From WHTK01 sp963711035 (GTDB taxonomy: Bacteria; Chloroflexota; Dehalococcoidia; DSTF01; WHTK01): a stretch of DNA of 64,000 nt. Positions 59,431-64,000 of this stretch are shown here, one piece after another; position 1 is the first letter of the stretch, and every line of letters begins with the position of its first letter. A program made the position numbers and the translations under genes. The stretch covers positions 62,001 through 126,000 of the forward strand of contig CAVQCN010000002.1 of assembly GCA_963711035.1 (NCBI GenBank). The letters run 5' to 3'. The notes below the pieces were generated by a model. The model saw nothing but the letters and a program-made list of their open reading frames with translations. It did no database searches and was not told where the DNA came from.

Positions 59431-59475
59431 TTCGGCACCAGCCATCAGCTTCAGCTACGAGTCACGCGCGTAAAG

Positions 59476-59511
59476 AGAGAGGAGGCTCCCGATATCGGGA
59501 GCCTCCTCTCT
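59476..59511 (-). terminator. Terminator of fhs copy 2
   Basis: AGAGAGGAGGCTCCC and GGGAGCCTCCTCTCT flank GATATC, so the whole 36 bases form one perfect palindrome. In copy 1 a C replaces the G of GATATC and the loop is no longer self-complementary. Confidence 0.85.
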
Positions 59512-59543
59512 TCTGCGTCTCGCGGCGCTTGGGTTACGCCTGG

Positions 59544-61242
59544 CTAGAAGAGGCCGTGGACGCGGCCCTGGTCGTCGAGGTCGACGTTGCCGGCGGCGGG
59601 CTCCGAGGGCAGGCCCGGCATCGTGCGGATGGCGCCCAGGTAGGCGATGAGGAAGCCCGCACCGGCGGCGGGACGCACCTCTCGCACCGACACCCGGAAG
59701 CCCGTGGGACGGCCCCGCTTGTTGGCGTCCGCCGACAGCGAGAAGTTCGTCTTGGCCACGCATATCGGCAGGTTGCCCAGGCCCCACTCCGTGTAGGTGT
59801 TGATCTGGCGCCTGGCCTCCGGCGTGATGTCCACCCCATCGGCGCCGTACATGCGCGTGGCGATAGCGTTGATCTTGTCCGCCACCGGCGCGTCGCCGGG
59901 GTAGAGGTACTCGAAGTGGTTGGGCTGGTCCGCCGCCTCGATGATCTTGCGCGCCAACGCTTCGCCGCCGGCGCCGCCGTGCTCCCACACCTCGCTCACC
60001 TCGCAGCCGAAGGCCCCGGCCGCCAGCGACTTCTGTCTGACCAGCTCGATCTCCCGGTCCGTGTCCCACGAGAAGCGGTTGATGCACACCACCGCCGGCA
60101 CGCCGAATTCCCTGGTCACGTTCTCGATGTGCTTCTCCAGATTGCCGAAGCCCGCCTCGATGGCGTCCAGGTCCTCTTCCTTGAGGCCCGGGTCCAGAGG
60201 ACGCCCCGCCACCACGCGGAACTTGCCCGAGTGCGCCTTGAGGGCGCGCAGGGTGGCGACGACGATGGCGGCGGCGGGCTGGTTCTCGGCGTAACGGCAC
60301 TTGATGTCGCCCAGCTTCTCGAAGCCCAGGTCGGAGCCGAAGCCCGACTCCGTCACCACGAAGTCGGCCAGCTTGAGGCCCACCTGGTCCGCCAGGATGG
60401 AGGAGTTGCCGTGGGCGATGTTGCCGAAGGGCCCCGTGTGCACGAACACCGGCGTGTGCTCCAGCGTCTGCAGCAGGTTGGGCTTGATGGCGTCGCGCAA
60501 GAGCACCGCCATGGCGCCGCCGCGCGCCCAGGTCGTCCGCCGTCACCGGCTTGCGGTCCCGGTTCTGGGCCACGATGATGCGGCCCAGCCTGGCGCGCAG
60601 GTCCTGCAGGCTGGTGGCCAGGCCCAGCACCGCCATCACTTCAGATGCCACGGCGATGTCGAAGCTCGACTCGCGCGGCACGCCGTCCTCCCGTCCGCCC
60701 AGGCCGATGACGACGTGGCGCAGGGAGCGGTCCGAGATGTCCACGACGCGGGGCCAGCTGATGCTCAAGGGGTCGATATTGAGCTTGTTGCCGTGGTGCA
60801 GGTGGTTGTCGATCAGGGCGGCCAGGAGGTTATGGGCCATGGAGACGGCATGGGTGTCGCCGGTGAGGTGGAGGTTGAAGTCCTCCATCGGCACCACCTG
60901 CGAGTAGCCGCCGCCGGCCGCGCCGCCCTTGATGCCGAACACCGGTCCCAGCGAGGGCTGACGGATCGTGGCGATGGTGCGGTGGCCCAGGCGGTTGAGG
61001 GCCTGGGAGAGGCCGACGGTGGTCAACGTCTTGCCCTCGCCCAACGGCGTCGGGGTCATGCCGGTGACGGAGATCAGGCGGCCCGAAGGCTTGTCCCGCA
61101 GGCGGTCGAGGACGTCGAGGGAGATCTTGGCTTTGTACTTTCCGTACAACTCGACCTCGTCCGAAACCAGGCCCAAACGGGACGCGATGGCGTCGATGGG
61201 CTCCAGCTGCGCTGCCTGGGCAATTTCGAGGTCGCTCTGCAT
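59544..61242 (-). pseudogene. fhs: Formate-tetrahydrofolate ligase, copy 2 (frameshifted)
   Basis: From the ATG at 61242 the protein is identical to copy 1 for ~239 residues, up to KPVTADDLGA. One extra base near 60520-60528 (GGGCGCGCGGCGG on the minus strand against GGGAGCGGGCGG in copy 1) then shifts the frame. The remaining 326 residues continue intact in the next frame, beginning near MAVLLRDAIKPNLLQ. Everything else, including promoter and terminator, is preserved. Either a young pseudogene or a sequencing or assembly error in a GC-run. As written it would give no full-length enzyme. Confidence 0.88.
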
Positions 61243-61301
61243 ATAGCCTCCCAAGGTCGAGAAAACGAGCCGTCAGGCTCCTGAAGTACGGGGTTCAGCA
61301 C

Positions 61302-61351
61302 CGGGATCGTAATCCCGCACTTTGACCGTCGCATTGTGAGCGCGCCACAAT
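61302..61351. promoter_or_regulatory. Divergent metF/fhs control region, copy 2
   Basis: Exact inverse of the region before fhs copy 1: palindrome CGGGAT-CGTA-ATCCCG (about 61302-61317) and inverted repeat ATTGTG-AGCGCGC-CACAAT (61333-61351), with TTGACC (61322-61327) and CACAAT spaced for a + strand promoter reading into metF. Confidence 0.6.
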
Positions 61352-61445
61352 AAATGCCGAGACAGGTTCGGGCACCCCGCCGATGCTTACCCCCTCCCTC
61401 AACATCGAGACTAACCGCCACAGCAGCCACCAGGAAGGCCCCTTC

Positions 61446-62444
61446 ATGACCCAGTCCAGCAACGACTCCAGCGCCGCCAAGAGGGAGCAGCCGCCGGTCT
61501 ACGGACGTCTGCACCAGGCGCTTCTGGACGGCGGCTTCGTAGTGACCATCGAGCTGCCGCCTCCGCGAGGCGCCGCCATGGGCGCCTTCCGCCGCACGGC
61601 GCGCTCTGTGCATGACTGGGTCGATGCGGCCAACGTGACCGACAATCAGAGCGCCTACGCCCGCATGGCCACCTGGGCCGGATGTGTTGCTCTCCAACAA
61701 GAGGATGTCGAGCCGGTGATCCAGCTGCAGTGCCGCGACCGCAACCGCATCGCCCTGCAGGCCGACCTGCTGGGGGCCGCCGGGCTGGGCTTCCCCAACG
61801 TGCTGCTGCTGACCGGCGACCACCAGCGCTTTGGCGATCACCCGGACGCGCGCGGCGTCTTCGACATGGACTCGATTCAACTGATCTGGACGGCGCGAAC
61901 CATGCGCCAGGAATCGCGCCTCATCTCCGGCACGAAGCTGTCTGTGGCGCCAAAGTGGCTGATCGGCGGTGTCGAGAACCCCTTCGCGGCGCCGCAGGAG
62001 TACCGGGCGGAGCGTCTCGGCAAGAAGGTCGCGGCCGGCGCCGAGTTCATCCAGACGCAGCTTGTCTACGACATCGACATCTTCCGGCGCTGGATGGACA
62101 AGGTGCGCGACTTCGGCTTCGAGAAGCGCGTCTACATCCTGGCGACCCTCTTCCCGATCCGCACGATCCGCGCCATGGAGTACATGCAACACCAGCTCTC
62201 CGGCATCTGGATCCCACCCGCGATCGAGAAGCGGCTGCGGGGCGTGCCGGAGGATCGGGTCGAAGAAGAAGGCGTCGACATCACGGTCGAGCTGATCCAG
62301 CAGTTGCGCGAGATTCCGGGCGTGGCCGGCATCCACCTCTCGATGTCGGGGCAGGAGGATCGCCTGCCGGAGATCCTGCAGCGCTCCGGTGCTCGCATGC
62401 AGCCGCGCTCAGCGCAGCCCGACGCCGTCGGCGGCTCGTCCTGA
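61446..62444 (+). CDS. metF: Methylene-tetrahydrofolate reductase
   Basis: The ATG at 61446 is preferred: AGGAAGG lies 7 bases upstream and MTQSSN starts the natural N-terminus. The frame is open back to 61383, where the duplicated cassette supplies MLTPSLNIETN. The 332-residue barrel shows the MTHFR catalytic glutamate in VVTIELPPPRG, AANVTDNQSAYARM, RDRNRIALQADLLGAAGLG, LLTGDHQRFGDHPDA and AGAEFIQTQLVYDID. It reduces methylene-THF to methyl-THF, probably together with MetV, whose gene is 21 kb away. It is followed by fdhD 58 bases on. Confidence 0.95.
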   Translation: MTQSSNDSSAAKREQPPVYGRLHQALLDGGFVVTIELPPPRGAAMGAFRRTARSVHDWVDAANVTDNQSAYARMATWAGCVALQQEDVEPVIQLQCRDRNRIALQADLLGAAGLGFPNVLLLTGDHQRFGDHPDARGVFDMDSIQLIWTARTMRQESRLISGTKLSVAPKWLIGGVENPFAAPQEYRAERLGKKVAAGAEFIQTQLVYDIDIFRRWMDKVRDFGFEKRVYILATLFPIRTIRAMEYMQHQLSGIWIPPAIEKRLRGVPEDRVEEEGVDITVELIQQLREIPGVAGIHLSMSGQEDRLPEILQRSGARMQPRSAQPDAVGGSS

Positions 62445-62502
62445 CCGCAGCCTTTCCTCGATCCCGATACAATGCTCTTACCCTTGATAAGGGAGAGGGC
62501 TC

Positions 62503-63357
62503 ATGGTCAATCGACAGGCGAACCAGATCCACCGCGACATCCGCCGCTATCGCAACGGCGTTCTGAACGCGCGCGACGACGTGGTCGCGGCCGAAGAGCC
62601 GCTGGAGATACGCCTGCAGTGGCAAGCCGGCGGTGTGCTCAACCAGAAGAACATCGCCGTGACCATGCGTACGCCGGGGGACGACTTCGAGTTGGCCGCG
62701 GGCTTCCTCTACGGCGAGGCCATCCTGGACGGTCCCGATGACCTGGCTGACGTCGCGTACTGCCTCGACGCCGACATCGAGGAGGAGCAGCGCCAGAACG
62801 TCGTCACGGTGACGCTCCGCCCTGGCCTGCAGTTCGACGCCAGCCGGCTGGAGCGCAACTTCTACACGACCTCGAGCTGCGGTGTCTGTGGCAAGGCGAC
62901 GCTGGACGCGCTGGAGGTGCAAGGCTGCGCCGTGCTGCCTGATGGGCCGCAGGTGCGCGCCGAGGTGATCTGCGGCCTGCCGGAGAAGCTGCGCCAGGCG
63001 CAGGCCGTGTTTGAGACGACGGGCGGTCTGCACGCGGCGGGCCTGTTTGACACGGAGGGCAACCTGCAGGCGCTGGCGGAGGACGTAGGTCGACATAACG
63101 CACTGGACAAGCTCGTCGGACGCCAGCTCTTCGACGATCAGCTGCCGCTGGAGGACCGCATCTTGCTGCTCAGCGGCCGCTGCAGCTTCGAGTTGGTGCA
63201 GAAGGCACTGCGGGCGCGCATCCCGGTTATCGCCTCGGTAGGGGCGCCGTCTAGCCTGGCGGTGGACGTGGCCGAGAACTTCGGCATGACCCTCACCGGC
63301 TTCGTGCGGCCGGACGGCTTCAACGTCTATACCGGCGCCCAGCGCATCCTTCCTTAG
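62503..63357 (+). CDS. fdhD: Formate dehydrogenase accessory sulfurtransferase FdhD
   Basis: This 284-residue protein has the family core DFELAAGFLYGEAIL, the sulfur-relay cysteines in TTSSCGVCGKATLDAL (~125), and the C-terminal TGGLHAAGLF, AEDVGRHNALDKLVG, LLSGRCSFELVQKA and SSLAVDVAENFGMTLTGFVR. FdhD passes sulfur from a cysteine desulfurase to the molybdenum or tungsten cofactor of formate dehydrogenase. GGAGAGG precedes the ATG. No formate dehydrogenase gene is in the window, so its client lies elsewhere; downstream of it comes mobA, 4 bases away. Confidence 0.97.
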   Translation: MVNRQANQIHRDIRRYRNGVLNARDDVVAAEEPLEIRLQWQAGGVLNQKNIAVTMRTPGDDFELAAGFLYGEAILDGPDDLADVAYCLDADIEEEQRQNVVTVTLRPGLQFDASRLERNFYTTSSCGVCGKATLDALEVQGCAVLPDGPQVRAEVICGLPEKLRQAQAVFETTGGLHAAGLFDTEGNLQALAEDVGRHNALDKLVGRQLFDDQLPLEDRILLLSGRCSFELVQKALRARIPVIASVGAPSSLAVDVAENFGMTLTGFVRPDGFNVYTGAQRILP

Positions 63358-63361
63358 CTCG

Positions 63362-63979
63362 ATGGCGACCGCGATCATCCTGGCCGGCGGCAGGGGAAGC
63401 CGCTTGGGGCGCGACAAGGCGTCCGCTGTCGCTGCGGGCAAGACGTTGCTTCAGCACGTCATCGACCGCGTCGTTCCGTTGGTCGACGCGACGATCATCG
63501 TCGTGCGTGCCGGTCAGCAGCTGCCGGCGTACGAGGGACGGGCGATCCGCGTCATCGAGGACGAGGTGCCGGAGTCGGGGCCACTGGCCGGGCTCGCGGC
63601 GGGGCTCAAGGCCTCGTCGAGCTTCCCGGCGCTCGTAGTGGCCTGCGACCTGCCGCTGCTGCAGCCGGCGCTGCTGGCCGAGCTCCTGCGTCGTGTCGAA
63701 GGGCACGATGCGGCCGTTGCGCTGGACGAAGGCCAGGCGCAGCCGCTCTGCGCCGCCTATGGCCCCGGCTGCATCGACGCCGTAGAGCGGCGCCTGGCAA
63801 GAAGGGATCTTGCTATGAAGGCGCTGCTCGATGACCTGGACGTTGCGTATCTGGAAGAGGCTGAGTGGCGCCCCTTCGATGCCGAAGGCCTTTCCTTCTT
63901 CAATGTGAACACGCCGGAGGACCTGCAACGCGTCTCCGACTATCTCGAACCCACCAGTGCACGTGCACGTCAGGTATAG
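63362..63979 (+). CDS. mobA: Molybdenum cofactor guanylyltransferase
   Basis: This 205-residue protein begins with the nucleotidyltransferase motif ILAGGRGSRLGRDKASA, has EDEVPESGPLAGLAAGL, the metal-binding VVACDLPLLQPAL (~100), and the C-terminal FFNVNTPEDLQR. It attaches GMP to Mo-molybdopterin to give the bis-MGD cofactor of formate dehydrogenases. It begins 4 bases after the fdhD stop, so the pair is one maturation unit for formate dehydrogenase. Xanthine-oxidase-type enzymes such as that at 43.7-49.9 kb use a different cofactor form. Confidence 0.95.
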   Translation: MATAIILAGGRGSRLGRDKASAVAAGKTLLQHVIDRVVPLVDATIIVVRAGQQLPAYEGRAIRVIEDEVPESGPLAGLAAGLKASSSFPALVVACDLPLLQPALLAELLRRVEGHDAAVALDEGQAQPLCAAYGPGCIDAVERRLARRDLAMKALLDDLDVAYLEEAEWRPFDAEGLSFFNVNTPEDLQRVSDYLEPTSARARQV

Positions 63980-64000
63980 AGGACACTGAGGTTTTGCGAG

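Larger units (their letters stand above)
59463..61415 (-). repeat. Inverted duplication, copy 2 (fhs cassette, 1953 bp)
   Basis: Reverse complement of 40619-42570 with a few substitutions and one inserted base. It carries the terminator, fhs copy 2, the divergent control region and the 11 codons MLTPSLNIETN that open the metF frame. Boundaries are sharp at CACGCGCG (59463) and CTAAC (61411-61415). Confidence 0.95.

Noticed and set aside
1..64000. CRISPR arrays, tRNA or rRNA genes, prophage, IS elements
   Set aside because: No regularly spaced repeats, cloverleaf-like segments, rRNA cores or transposase/integrase frames were seen on either strand.

Overview
This 64 kb window is high-GC, densely packed bacterial chromosome with short intergenic gaps. 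It shows no phage, IS element, CRISPR array, rRNA or tRNA that I could recognise. The gene mix suggests a Chloroflexota bacterium, possibly of the Dehalococcoidia. The evidence is folate one-carbon enzymes of the acetyl-CoA-pathway type with a separate MetV zinc-finger protein, minimal MetE-like methionine synthases, CaiB/BaiF CoA-transferases, acyl-CoA dehydrogenases with ETF and a membrane FeS quinone reductase, and xanthine-oxidase-type molybdoenzymes. This placement is inference from gene content and has not been checked by phylogeny.

Layout. 1-5.6 kb: a cut-off DUF1501 gene, a TetR regulator with a palindromic promoter, a metallo-beta-lactamase-fold enzyme, a ferric-reductase-like membrane protein, an SMP-30 lactonase and a formyl-tetrahydrofolate-type hydrolase/transferase. 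5.9-13.4 kb: a catabolic block with a 2-hydroxyacyl-CoA lyase-like ThDP enzyme, a CoA-transferase, a D-2-hydroxyacid dehydrogenase, a CMD-like protein, two SnoaL-like proteins and a zinc alcohol dehydrogenase. 13.5-18.2 kb: a YceI protein, a two-component pair and a DEAD-box helicase. 18.4-28.4 kb: acyl-CoA oxidation (enoyl-CoA hydratase, EtfA/EtfB, EMO-type membrane FeS oxidoreductase, CoA-transferase, two acyl-CoA dehydrogenases, one of them frameshifted). 28.8-33.6 kb: a GyrI-like protein, a membrane protein, Hsp20 and a tightly overlapping FMN-binding/ApbE/RnfD-like operon. 33.8-36.3 kb: acetyl-CoA synthetase and a candidate structured RNA. 36.4-43.3 kb and 51.4-64 kb: one-carbon, methionine and SAM-cycle genes. 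43.7-49.9 kb, lying inside that block: a three-subunit molybdenum hydroxylase with a CoxG protein, a LigB-type dioxygenase and an orphan S4 protein.

How the genes fit together. FdhD and MobA mature molybdenum formate dehydrogenase. Formate-THF ligase (two copies), FolD, MetF and MetV take formate to methyl-THF. Two minimal MetE-like proteins and a homocysteine methyltransferase/MTHFR fusion then make methionine, and MetK and AhcY run the SAM cycle. AhcY sits behind a well-formed SAH riboswitch whose 3' strand doubles as the 5' arm of an intrinsic terminator. A CADD-like protein that keeps the residues proposed for self-sacrificing p-aminobenzoate synthesis sits next to the folate genes.

The most striking structural feature is a 1.95 kb inverted duplication (40619-42570 and 59463-61415). 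Each copy carries fhs, its terminator, the divergent promoter and the first 11 codons of the divergent reading frame. One copy drives metV and the other drives metF, so the two partners of a probable MetVF complex are placed behind the same control region. The second fhs copy has a one-base frameshift.
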